From: Cadophora sp. MPI-SDFR-AT-0126
Lineage: Eukaryota > Ascomycota > Leotiomycetes > Helotiales > Ploettnerulaceae
Reading direction: 5' to 3'
Length of the DNA stretch: 64,000 bases
NCBI GenBank assembly: GCA_020747065.1
Contig: JAGMVK010000008.1
Location: 2,604,001-2,668,000, forward strand
Position 1 is the stretch's first letter. Every line of letters begins with the position of its first letter. A model generated the notes under the pieces. The model made no database searches. It saw only the letters and a program-made list of their open reading frames with translations, and was not told where the DNA came from. Positions 47,176 through 58,841 of the stretch are shown in pieces. The position numbers were made by a program, and so were the translations under genes.

Positions 47176-47501
47176 CTTCAAGTCTAGTTACCCCAAGAGG
47201 AATAATGTGGATGCTCAGCGGTACAAGTATCAAAAATGAGTAGTAAAGCTCGATCGAGGATATATGAGCCTTATACGGATGGCTGGAACAAACCAGTTTC
47301 GCATGAGCTTAACTTTGATTCATCCAGGGAAAAGAAGCAAAATTAGCGTCGTACAAGATACAGTATAGTTTTTGTTGAGAAGATATGTTGGCACTAGTGT
47401 AGGAATACAAAAAAAATATAGCAGGCGGCACTTCAGACTCACATGGCATACCAATATCGGGTCTATTGTCTGAGACAAGACTATCGAGATCCCTGGATCG
47501 T

Positions 47502-48288
47502 ATGCAGTTATCTCTCAACATTATAATCCCTGCGGCTCAATCGGCCGATATACAGCGCTGTCCGCAGTGCAAAACAGTATGTTTCGGTCACAATCTTCCC
47601 TGGAAGCGCCGCCGATGGTAAGATTTCTAAGTGCCTATTCTTTCGACTTCTTCTAAATCAATCTAGTCAAAAATGCCAGCTTACCTTCCGGATTTCCGAG
47701 ATAGAGCGAGTCATCACCGATAGCTCCAATGGCGCTTCCGATGATTCTGTTCCTCTGTAGACTAAGCAGGCGAGTCCAGGAGTGTTATCTTCCACCTCAT
47801 CATCTCGTGAGATGGTGAGTGGCAGGGACGACGGTTTCTTCTTTAAAAATATTCATGTCCACCGTGAAATCACTAAGCTACAGCAGCCAACCGAAAGATC
47901 TGAGGATACTTCCGACGTTCGGCAGCTTGTGATAGAAGACCTTCCCCCAGTTCATAAGGCTGCTGCAACTGGAAACGTGTCCGATCTTAAGAGACTCCGA
48001 GATGGAGGAAGTGACGCAAATCTTCCACTTTCACTCGATGCCATACTCAGCAGTCCGTTGTACCCCCATTGTAATCCTCTCAAGTTCAGAGATTGCACAC
48101 CGCTAAACCTGGCTTGCTGGTTTGGGAAGTTATCATCAATTAATGCTCTTCTCGAGAGAGGGGCTGATGTCCGTGCCATAGTTCCTACCAACAGATACGA
48201 GGCTCTGACCTTCGCCTTACAGGGCCACGATCCAGATCGAGTTTTCTATACACTCGTTGAAAGAGGCGCTAGGATCGAATACCTATAG
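47502..48288 (+). pseudogene. Zinc-ribbon/ankyrin gene broken by an in-frame stop
   Basis: Exon 1 (47502-47617) and exon 2 (from 47667) join in phase across a 49-nt intron. They encode MQLSLNIII, then a four-Cys ribbon (RCPQCKTVCFGHN; RRRCQKCQLTFRISE). The frame stops at TAG 47758-47760. The same frame then runs open for 175 codons to 48288 with ankyrin-like sequence (LPPVHKAAATGNVSDL; TPLNLACWFGKLSSINALLERGADV). The shared frame across the stop suggests one former gene of about 240-260 residues broken by a single nonsense change (CAG to TAG would fit a C-to-T transition). Alternatively the first 68 residues are a small intact protein and the rest is relic. No ATG serves the second part well. 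Confidence 0.55.
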
Positions 48289-48339
48289 ACTCAGGATTAA
48301 TTTTCTCTTTCGCCGATTCCGTTTAGTCTCCTGATGTGA

Positions 48340-48425
48340 GGCGCTGCTGCTTTAACCTGAGCTGAGGGTAAGTTAAGTATGCCTGAGAAGAGCCTTAGCA
48401 GAGCCTGAGCACGCCCTGCTTTCCA
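48340..48425 (-). repeat. Dispersed GCTCAGG-type 11-bp-phased repeat, copy 1
   Basis: On the minus strand GCTCAGG, GCTAAGG and TCTCAGG recur every 11 nt (48404, 48393, 48382), with weaker units onward and another GCTCAGG at 48356. The element ends in GGTTAAAGCAGCAGC, which matches GGTTAAAGCGGCAGC in copy 3. Confidence 0.7.
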
Positions 48426-48722
48426 AAAATAAACTGTGAGTCATTTGTTTCTTAATTTAAATAATTCGGCGCTAATTGTGGCCAGTAAAGTGTGAATGAG
48501 AGATAAGTAAGCCAAGTGGTTAAGTCAATATAAGCAGAGGTGGCAGAGCTCAGCGGCTAGGCAGCCTCGTCTTGGCTCACATTTTATCTATCTTTCTCCC
48601 CCAATCTGCCCACACACAATCTAAGATACAATGGTATGGAGTCCATGTTCATCCTAAAGCCCATTGTTTATATGGTTTCTGTTTGAGAGATCGCATCAAC
48701 TGGCGCAGGCACTTTTCTCCCG

Positions 48723-50580
48723 ATGTCGTTTGGCTGGAGCGCTGGTGACATTGTCGCCGCAGCCAACCTTGTCAACAGGATTATTAAAAGTGTGGGCAAT
48801 GTTGGAGGTGCTCAAGAACACTTCCAAGAGCTTGAGACAGAGCTTTTATCCTTATCAAAAGCTCTTCATGAGATCAGTGTTCTCACCAGCGAGCCAGGAC
48901 AAATTCCAGAGATTGTGGCGCTCAAGTTTGTGGCTTGCTTATGCGAAGACACCCTGAAACGCTTTTACGAGAAAATCAAACCCTTTGACGCTACTCTTTC
49001 AATTGAAGCCAAGAGTGGCATGAGAAAGGGGAAAACAGTGCCAAAGATGGTGCGATGGGAATTATTAGTCAAGAAAGACATTCCTGAGTTGAGGAGCTAT
49101 TTAGTGGCTCATGTTGGCTCCCTGACTCTTCGATTGAATACTGCTCTTCTGTAAGCGTCCAAATGTCTACGGGAAGAGTATCTTGCGCCATTTCACTAAC
49201 ACGGAACTCAGGAAAGTCGCCTCAAGGTCTTTTGTAAATGCCACTCAGAACTCCGCCACACTTCAAGATCATTTGCATATCGAGACACGTTCTATATGTG
49301 AGAAGATAAACTTAATTTCGAAAGGGTATGTTTGAATTTTCGCTCATACAGAATGGGAGTTGAACAAAGCACAGAGATACGATTCCGAGGCTCGATTCTC
49401 TCCTAACTATTGCGACCCAGGTTTGGTATGTGTGAACCGTCAGGCAGCGCAGCAGCGTTCCGTTCTAATGGCGGTAGGAAACCACAAAGCGAAATGATAG
49501 AAATGTTTTCTACGGTGTTACGCAAACTTCCTGACCCTGATATCCGCCACACTTGGGCACAAGCTCCAGTGAGGTTTGAGGACGCTCTTGGGCGGGTCAT
49601 ACCTATACCCTCAGAATACGACTGGGATGTGAGTTGACAGCCTTCGAAGTTCAGAGTTGCATCAGAGATATACTGATAATCTTTCAAACGGCTAGAAAAT
49701 TGAAGCTGTGATTCAGACACAGTTCAAACGTGGGCCTGGTAACCAAAAAGTTCGATCGAGAGAATACGAACTGTACGATGGAACATTTGCAGACATCGCA
49801 ATCATAAAGGAACAAAATTTCTGTCCCATTCCTGGTATGAGTATCGTGATGGCATTTATATTAGGCCAGTATGCTGGGTCCGAGTATTGTCCTCGACTTG
49901 GGTGCAAATCCAAGTCCTTCAAAAGACAGGGGATCTCCATAGAGAGCACAGTCTGGCAAGTAGTCGGAGTCCTCTTTTTGCTTCTATGCTAAGTGTGCTT
50001 TAGTACCGAATGTCAGAGCTGGTTTCGTACCTCCAACTCCGCTTTACCAAAGCCTTTGAAACCGCCAGGAATAAGTGACCACAGCTTTAACCTCACCTTT
50101 AGCGAGCAGTCAAAAGGCTTTTCCTATCCAAGTGCTTCTCACCGGGATAGGAGGACTTACAAGAATCTAAGCATCTATATTACCGAGCTTCCTCCTACGC
50201 CGAAGCATTTTCGCGACAAGTATCATCGGACTCGAGAGCCAGGAGCAGGACGCAGACGGCATGAGCGCCAATACCCAGCAGCAGTTTGCAACCGAGGGAG
50301 ACCACAAACTAACCAGATGAGCTATGTTTCCCAATACCTCGTCCCGAACAGACCTCATACCTTGGGGTTCATCGATACTGAAGGCGCTACCCCAAGCAAA
50401 AGCAGACGAAAAGAGGACACAAGCCAATCTGTTCTTTGGTCTCGAGACTTCTCAGCTTCGGATAAAGTTGCCCAGCAATGGATAGCAGACATTGACCAGT
50501 ACGAAATCGCTTTGGAAGAAATGGCGGTTGCCACGCTCGATCAGGATTACAGGGATGAGCTCAGCGGCATCGAACAGTGA
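48723..50580 (+). CDS. Fungal ULD-type (ubiquitin-like) domain protein, five exons, 3' end uncertain
   Basis: Exons 48723-49150, 49212-49325, 49421-49628, 49696-49959 and 50017-50580 close in phase (525 aa); introns are 61, 95, 67 and about 57 nt. The N terminus [20 protein letters not shown] and the next 130 helical residues are the lead segment typical of fungal STAND/ULD proteins. The ULD-like part follows: [19 protein letters not shown], then [36 protein letters not shown] and CPRLGC. In other fungi such proteins are linked, by association only, to incompatibility or stress sensing. The last intron (49960-50016) is the weakest call. From about 50449 the frame runs into VTS1-like sequence (next entry), so the true ULD-gene end is probably upstream and the present ORF may be a chance fusion. 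Confidence 0.6.
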
Positions 50581-50712
50581 TTTCGGGTTGTGTCAAATGC
50601 TGAAAGAACAGCTAGTTTGTACGCTCTCGCTCTACAGACAACGCCGGTGCAGATTAGATTCTTCCTCCAAGTCCTAAAACGGATGGAAATGAAGCATTCA
50701 AGGTTTCTCTAA
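50449..50712 (+). pseudogene. VTS1 (SAM-domain RNA-binding protein) N-terminal fragment
   Basis: The frame reads [20 protein letters not shown], then [19 protein letters not shown], a TGA at 50578-50580, and continues in the same frame [37 protein letters not shown] to a TAA at 50710. This matches, from memory, the conserved N-terminal region of fungal Vts1, where Trp follows IEQ, so TGG to TGA would explain the stop. No SAM domain follows. It is therefore a partial copy of a gene whose full version should lie elsewhere. Intact Vts1 binds Smaug-type hairpins and promotes mRNA deadenylation; this fragment has no expected activity. Confidence 0.65.
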
Positions 50713-51494
50713 TCTCCTTCATTTTCGACAAAGGTAAGTCTACCTCGGATTCCAACTATACTGCTCTCTAAGTAATAGCTTACCCAAGGCCCGCTGTCAG
50801 ATTGTGTGAAAAGCGCTATGAAGAAGATGAATGTTGGCTGCGGTACATAGGTATGTCTATCTCAAAACTCGGTCCATATCACACCCACGCTAACAATCTG
50901 TCCCAGGCCTGGTGATAATCACGCCAAATCTATCTCACAGCAATATGAGGCGTTTCTCATGTCACGAAGACCAAATGTTAGATGTTTCGAGGTTCAATGA
51001 TAGAATGATCACGAGGAAGGATAATGTACGTACGCAACTTACGTGCAACTTTAGGAGGAAGTTTAGGAGGAAGCGGAAGAAGACATGCTGGCATATCACA
51101 ATGTATTCTCAGCCTTGTATTTAAAATCGAGCACAGAAAATAAGAGGGAATCCAAATAAACTTTGGAAACAGAAACTAAAGAGTCTGATTTGAGCAGGTA
51201 ATTTTAGAGTTACCTTGGTCCGGGTGAAGCTGAATTCGGTTCTGATGAGGGCGGATGGACTAGATGCTGATATATTATGATGACTGAGAAGTATGTAAAA
51301 TCCATGTGTCGTGAAGGTTCATTTGATAGATCTTGCTCGGGATGTTTAGGACGCTCAGATTACTCAGGCGAGCTGACTGAGCCGAAGGGTGATTAGCGCC
51401 TGAGCAAGAGCGGCAAGCTTACTAACCCCATGCAACGAACAAGAAAGAAAAAATTGATTCATGATATCAGGATATATGGGGCGAGAGCCCTTTC
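50713..51494 (+). other. Fragmentary coding remains and repeat copy, no whole gene
   Basis: Short protein-like pieces on the plus strand ([14 protein letters not shown] before a GTAAGT at about 50736; CEKRYEEDECWLRYI before a GTATGT near 50850) look like exons of a gene. They cannot be built into a frame of useful length. The right part contains repeat copy 2. Confidence 0.35.
51355..51460 (+). repeat. Dispersed GCTCAGG-type repeat, degenerate copy 2
   Basis: ACTCAGG (51362), a GACTGAGCC piece and GCCTGAGCA (about 51388) are followed by AACGAACAAGAAAGAAAAAA. That A-rich stretch parallels GAACGAGCAAGAAAAAAAGTTGA just after copy 3 at 63 kb. Divergent but recognisably related. Confidence 0.5.
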
Positions 51495-53269
51495 ATGACA
51501 GCCTGCGCGTTAGGCAAAGCAGTCTTGATACATTATTTCTTGCAACACGGGGCCGTTTTAGAAGCCTATGATATCTTTGGCGACACACCTTTGCAGTATG
51601 TTGCTCTCGAAGGCCACGAACAGGCTTTTCAGGTTCTCCTCGAGGCTGGTGCAGACATAGCACCAACATGGAATATCTCGGCTGAAAAAGGTCGAAAGCA
51701 GTCAATGCTACACTCCGCTGCCAGGGGAGGTTCAGTGGAGATCATCAAGTGCATTCTACAGCGCGGACAAGACCCAAACCAGTTGGATGGCCAAGGCTCA
51801 TCTTCATTCCATTTGGCACTCGACTATGGCCACTTAGAAGCCAGTAAACTTCTTCTCGAGCATACAGTAAACACGGTCTCACTCACTAAAGACGGTTGGT
51901 CGACTCTTCACTCAGCGGCTTATCGCAGCCTTAATGAATATGTCGAGTTGCTGATTCAAAGTGGCGCGGATTGCAACCACCACGAAGGTATTTATCAGAT
52001 GACAAGTTTAGATTTGGCGTGTCATCTGCAGAACACAGGGTCAACGCATGCTCAGGAGTCGACTGTGAAACTTCTCCTGCAAAAAGGAGCCAACATCGAG
52101 GCAGGTGAACACGAAGGCTATACTCCTCTCCACGCTGCTGCATTTGGTGGCAAGACAAGAATTGTAGAAGTTCTCCTCGAGTGTGGTGCAAACGTCCTTG
52201 CTACCTCAGATTGTGGAAACACACCTCTGCATTCTGCAATTCAAAGTGGTTGCATACAGACCGCTAAACTTCTCATAGAGCACGGTGCAGAGGTTGATGC
52301 TTGCAATACATGGGGCCAGACAGCCTTACATTATAGCGCCCAAGAATTTTGTTCTGGCGCCGGAGGAATGGCTGAGATGCTTCTGAGCAGTGGAGCTAAT
52401 GTTCAGGCATTAGATCTTGGCAATACGGCTCCACTTCACTATGCTGCAGCCAAAGGCTACTCAGCTGTATGGAAATACTACTCAAACACGGCGCCGACAT
52501 TCACACATCAGCGCCAGTCGACTGCAAAATCTTATGGCCTGGAGAAGAGTGGATGTTAGAGGTAATAGGATGTACACCGCTTATCTGCGCTGCAGAACAT
52601 GGATATGTAGCTGCCGTGAAACTTCTTCTCGAACATGGAGCAGCTGTCAATACTGTCCGAGATGATGGCAAAAGTGCACTCTCCTGTGCCGTGGAATGTG
52701 GCAATATCGAGATTGTTCAGTTACTGCTCAACAGCGGAGTGGATATCGAGCACCGTGACTCAAAGGGCTTGACACCTTTAGCACAAGCATCCCGGAGCAA
52801 CAAAGACGACATCACGAAACTTTTGCTTGGAAATAGTGCTACTGTAGATGCTCAAGACAACGAAGGGCGAACAGCTTTGCATTGGGCGTCCTTCGGCGGC
52901 TTCGAGTCGACGGCCAGAATCTTGGTCGAGCATGGTGCAAAGCAGATTTCGGATTGTCTTGGGCGTCAGCCTTTACATGATGCTGCTTACAATGGGAACG
53001 AGCCGCTTGTGAAGTTCCTCATAGACAATGGAGCCGATCTCCGTTCTAAAATCTTGGAAGGGACGACTTTGGCTTCCTGGACCAAGTACACAATTCAGAC
53101 ATCGGGTGCTGTCAATGCGGAGAAGGGGTTGAAAGATTCCACCCTAGAGGATCCAAATAATGTGGAAGTGAAGGCTACAGTCACAGACCAGGCAGTTGTT
53201 CGCACAGCATGGGATATTGCTCGGAGTCGAGGTTGGAGCAGTATCATGGAAGTACTTGAGAAAGGGTAG
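51495..53269 (+). pseudogene. Ankyrin-repeat protein, N-terminally cut and frameshifted once
   Basis: From the ATG at 51495 about ten ankyrin repeats run to about 52466 (for example GYTPLHAAAFGGKTRIVEVL; GNTPLHSAIQSGCIQTAKLL). At GCTGTATGG near 52465-52472 the frame shifts by one base. Repeats continue in the new frame from EILLKHGADIH to the TAG at 53269 (about seven more: TALHWASFGGFESTARIL; PLHDAAYNGNEPLVKFL). Sequence just upstream of the ATG (GESPF in the same frame) already belongs to a repeat, so the gene starts mid-repeat and any N-terminal effector or NACHT part is missing. Without the shift it would be about 590 aa. Repeats this intact suggest recent loss. Confidence 0.75.
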
Positions 53270-53457
53270 CAGATCTAAGCTCACATCATTGATGACCTTG
53301 CTCTGTAGTATTTCATTTTTCACATAGGATGTCTTGGTATGGTCTTTGTTTTGGAAGAATGCAGTAATACAGGCAAAAACTACGTCTATTGTATTCTGAG
53401 TCTGTTTTCGTTCTCCCCTCTAGCCTTTTCAACTCGCTCTATCAGTCATCTAAGACC

Positions 53458-55143
53458 TCATTGGGTTCGCGAAAGATTCACCAAAGGATTTGCCCGTTGA
53501 CGGTCGGTATCTTGCCACTCGCGGGAGAATCTTGGACCAGAGCCTCTTGACACTACTTTCCTGGCCCGCTGTAATCCCCACACAGCGCCATCCTCTAATG
53601 CGACCCAGTCAGGCTTAATTGCCAAGCAATCCAGCCCCAATGCCACTTCAGTGAATGATGCCCCGAGCTTTGCGCCAATTAAGAATTCTAAGTATTCGCA
53701 AGCGACATCGAACTCTGGGTCCTCGCCAGTCACAAGCTCTCCTGGACGTATGAAGCTTGGAGCTGTCCAGATATTAAGGGCTTTCAGATTGACAGCGCTT
53801 GCCAAGGCCTGAAGAGCTTCCTTGACTTCTTCCTACGCGATGTAAGCCTCGGTTTGATGTAGGGGCTTAGTAATTGCGGAATGAGCTGTGGCTTACCTTC
53901 GAGCGAGTGAAGTCCAGTTCAATGGTCAGCTCAGTCAGGTTAGGACAGTAACGGACGATACGATTGAGATCATCCGCAGCTCCTAGTCTACCTCCGACAT
54001 CAGGGAGGCGCGTTGACAGATCCAGGACTCTGATTTCTCTGCCTACCCACTCCTCCAAGTAGTGAACCGAAAACACTTCCCATAGATTGGGGCAGTGAAG
54101 AACTAGAGTATGGAGACGTTCTATCCACGTGAAAACAATATCTAGTCGGACAATAGCGTTGTGAGGAATCCATTCCCAGCCGCAAATACTGAGATATTTC
54201 AGGGGTTTGAAATCCCTTGGTGGCACAATATCGAAGAAATTCGACACATCACAATTCAAAAGTTCAAGTCGTTGGAGATCTCTGAAGTCCCAAAGTTGTT
54301 TATAATGGTCGGACGACGTGGCAATCTGCATTTCTGTGATTGAGAGGCTCTGTAGAGGTGCCAATATGGTTCCCGTTGATGTCAAGTCACATTTCTCTAG
54401 TGAGAGAGTTTTCGGTTGATTTGGGTTGGCCAAGGATCTTAGCACTGGCCGCCTGAAAGTAGATCCCTCTCTCCACTGGAGGTCGTCAACGGCGAAAATC
54501 GTTTGCTGCTTGGTGAAGCGGGCGTAGGAATCTTTTTGTATGAAGGTATGAAGGTAAGTGAAATTTAATCTCCCAAAGGTAACGCGATCATCAGGCTCGT
54601 CGGCTGGATTCCACCTATTCAAAGTCAGTGTGCACTCGAGTCTAGAGAAGCGATCGCATGCCAGATTGCGTTTAAGACCTTCATCGATAAAATGAGGTCA
54701 GCCACAGCCTTAGTTGTTTTTTCATCCCCTTCGCATGGAATCTTTAGTCTCGTGGTGTGGTCTATGATATTTTGCTAGAATCAGTGTTAGTGTCAAGTTC
54801 ACCATGCTTACAGGAATGCGATCATAGTTGATTGTTACCTGAACAAGCCGAGATAACTCATCAGTACCATTCAAGCGACGGAATCGTGAGGTCGTGCCAA
54901 TACTGTAGTCTCTGTAGAAGATTCGAGTAGCAACAATGTTGAAATCTCGAGAGACAAGACGGGTTGACGCAATCCAGCTTGTGAACTCTACCCCACGACA
55001 GTCGCTCTCCTCGAAAAGCTATAAGGGTATTCAGATATCTTCATCCAAGCCTTGGTGCGCTCGAGGAGCTCTCTTACCTCGTCGAAGACCATGAACCAGA
55101 TGTCAATATGAAGACTAGTATTCTTCGTGCTTGTTGCTTCCAT
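53458..55143 (-). pseudogene. F-box-like/LRR-like protein with one frame break
   Basis: Exon 1 is 55143-55078, exon 2 55018-54839, exon 3 54774-53897 and exon 4 53832-53458, with 57-, 64- and 64-nt introns. The N terminus IDIWFMVFDELFEES...TSWIASTRLVSRDFN has the F-box-like look of fungal proteins that read a domain, then STRLVSR, then leucine-rich spacing. Exon 3 has LRR-like sequence (LQRLELLNCDVSNFFDIVPP; PNLTELTIELDF). Between 54700 and 54625 the frame changes; exon 3 is 878 nt, two over a multiple of three, and no intron there repairs it. A related gene lies at 63211-63761. If the shift is a sequencing error, the protein is about 540 aa. Role by family: substrate receptor for SCF ubiquitin ligase (inference). 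Confidence 0.6.
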
Positions 55144-55538
55144 GGTATCTTTCTGCTGCTGTGTGATGATGTATGCAATTGGTCGAGATATCGAATTTAG
55201 CAGGGTGTGAGTTGAAGACTTTATGTGAAGAAGAACCGCGACCTTTTATGGCGAAGCAGCAGTCCGGATTACCAAACAACTGAAGAATACAATAATGGGC
55301 GTAGTCGACGTCGTAGAATCATACTCTTTGGCTCACATTTATTCAGAGCAGGATAAGTAATTTACCGAGGTGAATGTTTGCTATAGCGAATTGAAAGATT
55401 CGCGACGTCCATATGGCACACGCTGACTTTGAATCTGGCGTGTAATAAATCATATCTAAGATAGTTCCTCGTCCTTCTGGGAGGAAGGATCGGGCTGCCG
55501 AAGCTCGTCTCCCAATTGGGACTTGAACTTTATACACA
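55144..55538. other. Short intergenic stretch
   Basis: Promoter side of the F-box-like gene. Nothing else is seen. Confidence 0.5.
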
Positions 55539-56345
55539 GTGAGATTTGTTCTTGTGGTTCTGATTGCTTGTCCGGAGCCGATATATACAGCAGATCATAC
55601 GAGATTGAGCTTCAAATGTCGGCTGAAATCTTCTTTATACTCTCACCCACCTGCTGGCCCTCCGGACCTTATCAGTCATGTGATTCCAACCACATTAAAT
55701 CCCAGAACCTCTATCCCTTTCCCAGGGGAGTCTTCCTCTGCATCGACATCAAGTCAAATCGGGCCTAGTCAACCGCTGACACATGACGTTGGCTTGCTCT
55801 CCTTAGCCAACTCGACAGAGCCCAAATACCTTGGCCCGTCATCAGGAGGGCCATTTGCTCGCCTCATATTTTCCTCTGCACCGCAGTCTCAAGGTTTGTC
55901 GAGCGTCTGGCAGACTATTCAAGAATGGCCACTACGTGCCAACATTGATCTGCAACAATCTCAGACTATGAAATTCGCTGATTTGCCAAAAGAAGATGAG
56001 ATACGTTATTTTGTAGCTGCCTATTTTGAGGTGTGGCATACCATTTACCCATTTCTGCTGGAGGACACTCTTCATGAAATTGTGGAGAGGGTAGTCTAAT
56101 ATGGAGCATCGAGAGCCGAATCAAATACTCCGTCAGAAGCACCAGCACACGCGTTTGACATGGCTCAGACGATCCTTGTTTTGTCTCTTGGCCCTAAAGT
56201 GCTCGAGACAAGATTATCCGTTGAATTTCAATCAGAGCAGTACTATGCAACTGCAATGTTCTACGTGGGCAAGCTTCAGCTACACAACAGCATTCGAGGT
56301 GTCCAAGTAATGCTACTACTACATCGAAGGCCAAGCCTGGATTAA
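55539..56345 (+). pseudogene. Relic of a fungal transcription factor (middle homology region)
   Basis: Plus strand, one frame with a TAA at 56097-56099. Before it are HDVGLLSLANSTEPKYLGP, FARLIFSSAPQSQGL and DEIRYFVAAYFEVWHTIYPF. After it in the same frame: HAFDMAQTILVLSLG, then SVEFQSEQYYATAMFYVGK and IRGVQVMLLL, before decay. This is the start of the Fungal_trans (middle homology) domain of Zn2Cys6 regulators. There is no zinc cluster and no proper start codon, and the 3' part of the domain is gone. It is a 5'- and 3'-truncated, stop-bearing fragment; no function is expected. Confidence 0.7.
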
Positions 56346-56350
56346 GCGAG

Positions 56351-56663
56351 AGAAGGGTTTGAAGTGCCCTATCAACCAATCTGACGGATGCAGCTACGGA
56401 ACGAGCCCGAAAGCCGGTTATAAAAATATTTGCCGACGGGGCCACAACGACGCCAGCCCAGGAAAGGGGGAACAGCCTCCCGCCACGCAAGAATGCCGCA
56501 ATTCTGGATCCTTGCCTGGCCTGGTCTGTACCCGGTCCGCTGCTGGAGTATTGAAATATATACATGTAGATAGCTAGCTAGACACGGACGGCACACTCTA
56601 AACAAAATCTCCGCCTCCCCTTTCTTCGATCTCGAGCCCCCACCGCCCCAGAGCTCGTCAGCC
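56351..56663. other. Short stretch between TF relic and ATP-grasp gene
   Basis: It must include the promoter and leader of the ATP-grasp gene. No further coding sequence of the TF relic is recognisable. Confidence 0.4.
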
Positions 56664-58083
56664 ATGCCAAGGATCTCCCCAACTTGCTGGGCTCTCCTCA
56701 GTCCTCACCACCAGATCTGCTTCACTCCCCACATATCTCCAGTTGCAGTTACCTGTGCCCTCGGGGCCGCCTTCCCCCGCCACGCCACCACCCAGTCAGC
56801 TAAGCCGCAGCCCGCCCAAACCGTTGTTGCAGTGCTGTATCAGGCCTTGAAACCTCCAATTATCAATGGAGTAAGAAAGTCGGCCAAGCCCGGGGGTATG
56901 CTGCTCTCTCTCTCTCTTCAACCAACCTCTGGCCCCGTGTGACGTCTAGTTATCATTTCATGCTGACGGCAAGTTCCTGCACAGGCTATCAGGATTCGGG
57001 GGCAGATATCGCCTTTACGCTCCAGAAACAGGCTGGCATCGAGGTTCTCACGCCGGCAGAGTCGCCCGACCCCGCAGATCAGACAGCTTGGTGCTTTCCC
57101 GATACAGAAGAAGGCATCTTGTCTGCTTTAGCCAAGGGCGCTACGCATCTGTGGGCCAACACGATCCTGTTCGCCTCGCATCCTCTGCAGGCCTCACAGA
57201 GTGTGGGAAGGTATCAAGATCGGATCAATGTGATCGGCCAGCCACCAATGCTGGTCGAGCAGTTCGACGACAAGAATTATGTCAACAGCATGCTGCGTGC
57301 CAAGGGGATCTTCACCATGCCGCGATCGTGGATCTTGGACGCTCACGATGAGGTGTGGAGATCGGTGGTAGACTCAATGCCGTATCCTGTCGTCGGGAAG
57401 CCTATTCGTGGACGCGGCTCCCATGGCGTTAAAAAGTGTGATTCCAAGGAAGAGCTCGAGAGTCACGTCGAGAGTCTTTTCAGCGAGTCCCCATCCATCA
57501 TGGTTGAGGAGTACCTGAGCGGAGAAGAGGCGACGGTGACTGTCATGCCTCCTTCGAAAGATAAAGAAAGCTACTGGTCAATGCCCATTGTCACACGCTT
57601 CAACCACATAGGAGGCATAGCTCCTTACAATGGTGTGGTCGCTGTGACCGCCAACTCCAGAGTGGTCACGAGGGAAGAGTATGCTAAAAACCCAAATTAT
57701 GACATTGCTGCCCGGGAATGTGAGGCAGTCGCCGAGAAACTTCGCCCTACAGCCCCAATCCGGATAGATATTCGCTGCTTCAAGGACGACTCGAGCTCCA
57801 AGTTCGCGTTGTTCGACATCAACATGAAACCAGTGCGTTCTCTCTCTCTCTCTCTGATTCTCTTTCTTATCTTGATGGGATTTTGTTAAAACAACATTCA
57901 ATAGCTGACATCTACAAGAACATGACAGGACCGGGTCGGCCGGGACGAGACGACCAAGCAAGCCTGACGCTTCTGGCCGCGGCAGGACTGGGTTGGGATT
58001 ATTCGAGGCTGTTGCTGGAGATGCTGAGAAGCTCTTCTACCCTGAGGGTACTTCGTCACAGGAAACTAGGGACCAAATGTTGA
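56664..58083 (+). CDS. ATP-grasp ligase, D-alanine-D-alanine-ligase-like
   Basis: Three exons (56664-56895, 56985-57832, 57919-58083) close in phase and give 414 aa; introns are 89 and 86 nt, the second CT-rich. The start is the ATG before a Pro/His/Cys-rich leader (possibly a targeting signal, weak). Residues 54-75 hold VVAVLYQALKPPIINGVRKS. The ATP-grasp part has VVGKPIRGRGSHGVKKC (Lys and Gly-rich loop for ATP), IMVEEYLSGEEATVTVMPP, PIRIDIRCF and the metal/phosphate motif FALFDINMKPNMTGPGRPGR. The Asp-Asn pair of the metal site is kept, so it is probably active. Fungi make no peptidoglycan, so the true substrate is unknown; a peptide, amino-acid or small-molecule ligase is likely. It is intact amid broken genes. 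Confidence 0.8.
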
Positions 58084-58841
58084 GCCACGCAAACAAACAC
58101 GTAGAGTTACGATGGCATTTAGAGTATGAACCTGTATTCCAGGACTTGACACGGATATGCATATATATTCTAGGAATTGATATAGACATCCTCCGACCCA
58201 TTCTAAGCATCGTCGAGCACACAAACAAGCAATCAGATATACAATTGTAAGCTCATACAATGTGTTCTAGGTTATGAATCAGAATAAGCTCGTATTCTAA
58301 GAATTAATGCAGGCCATCCTCCGACCAAGAGAACTTTCTATACAATATATATAGATATCTCTGCGCCCCTCCTGTCCCTCCCAGTCACCCAGCATCATTT
58401 GGACGGGCTACTCGTCGCACTTGCCTCACTCTCTGATGGTGTCGCCAAGCCGGTCTTCGCCGACTTCTCAGAATTGCACATGTACTCGTCTTCCGGAGCA
58501 ACCCCAAAGTCAAATCGGCAGAGATCCTCCTTGAAGGGGAAGAGATAGGTGCTCATGACCCTGCTGCAGCGTTAAGCTCCTAGCATTTTAAAAAATTCTT
58601 GTCAAAAGGGACTTCTTACCAGTGGTGCTCGTGGCTTGCTTGAGTAATCTCGTTGAATGTAAACCTGACGTCCTTTTGACGCGGTTAGGTACCACCGCTG
58701 CTTTACCCAGGAACTACTCACCCTCGCCTTACTCTCTGCTCAGTCACGTTCCTGCTCTCTCTTCCATTAACCAATCATGATTTGCTTACCCTTCGGTCCT
58801 ACGGTGTAAAAATCGTCAACTCTACACGACTATAGTCGCCA

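Noticed and set aside
48510..48560. Box-A-like GCCAAGTGGTTAAG resembling a tRNA-Leu/Ser start
   Set aside because: No B box or cloverleaf follows.
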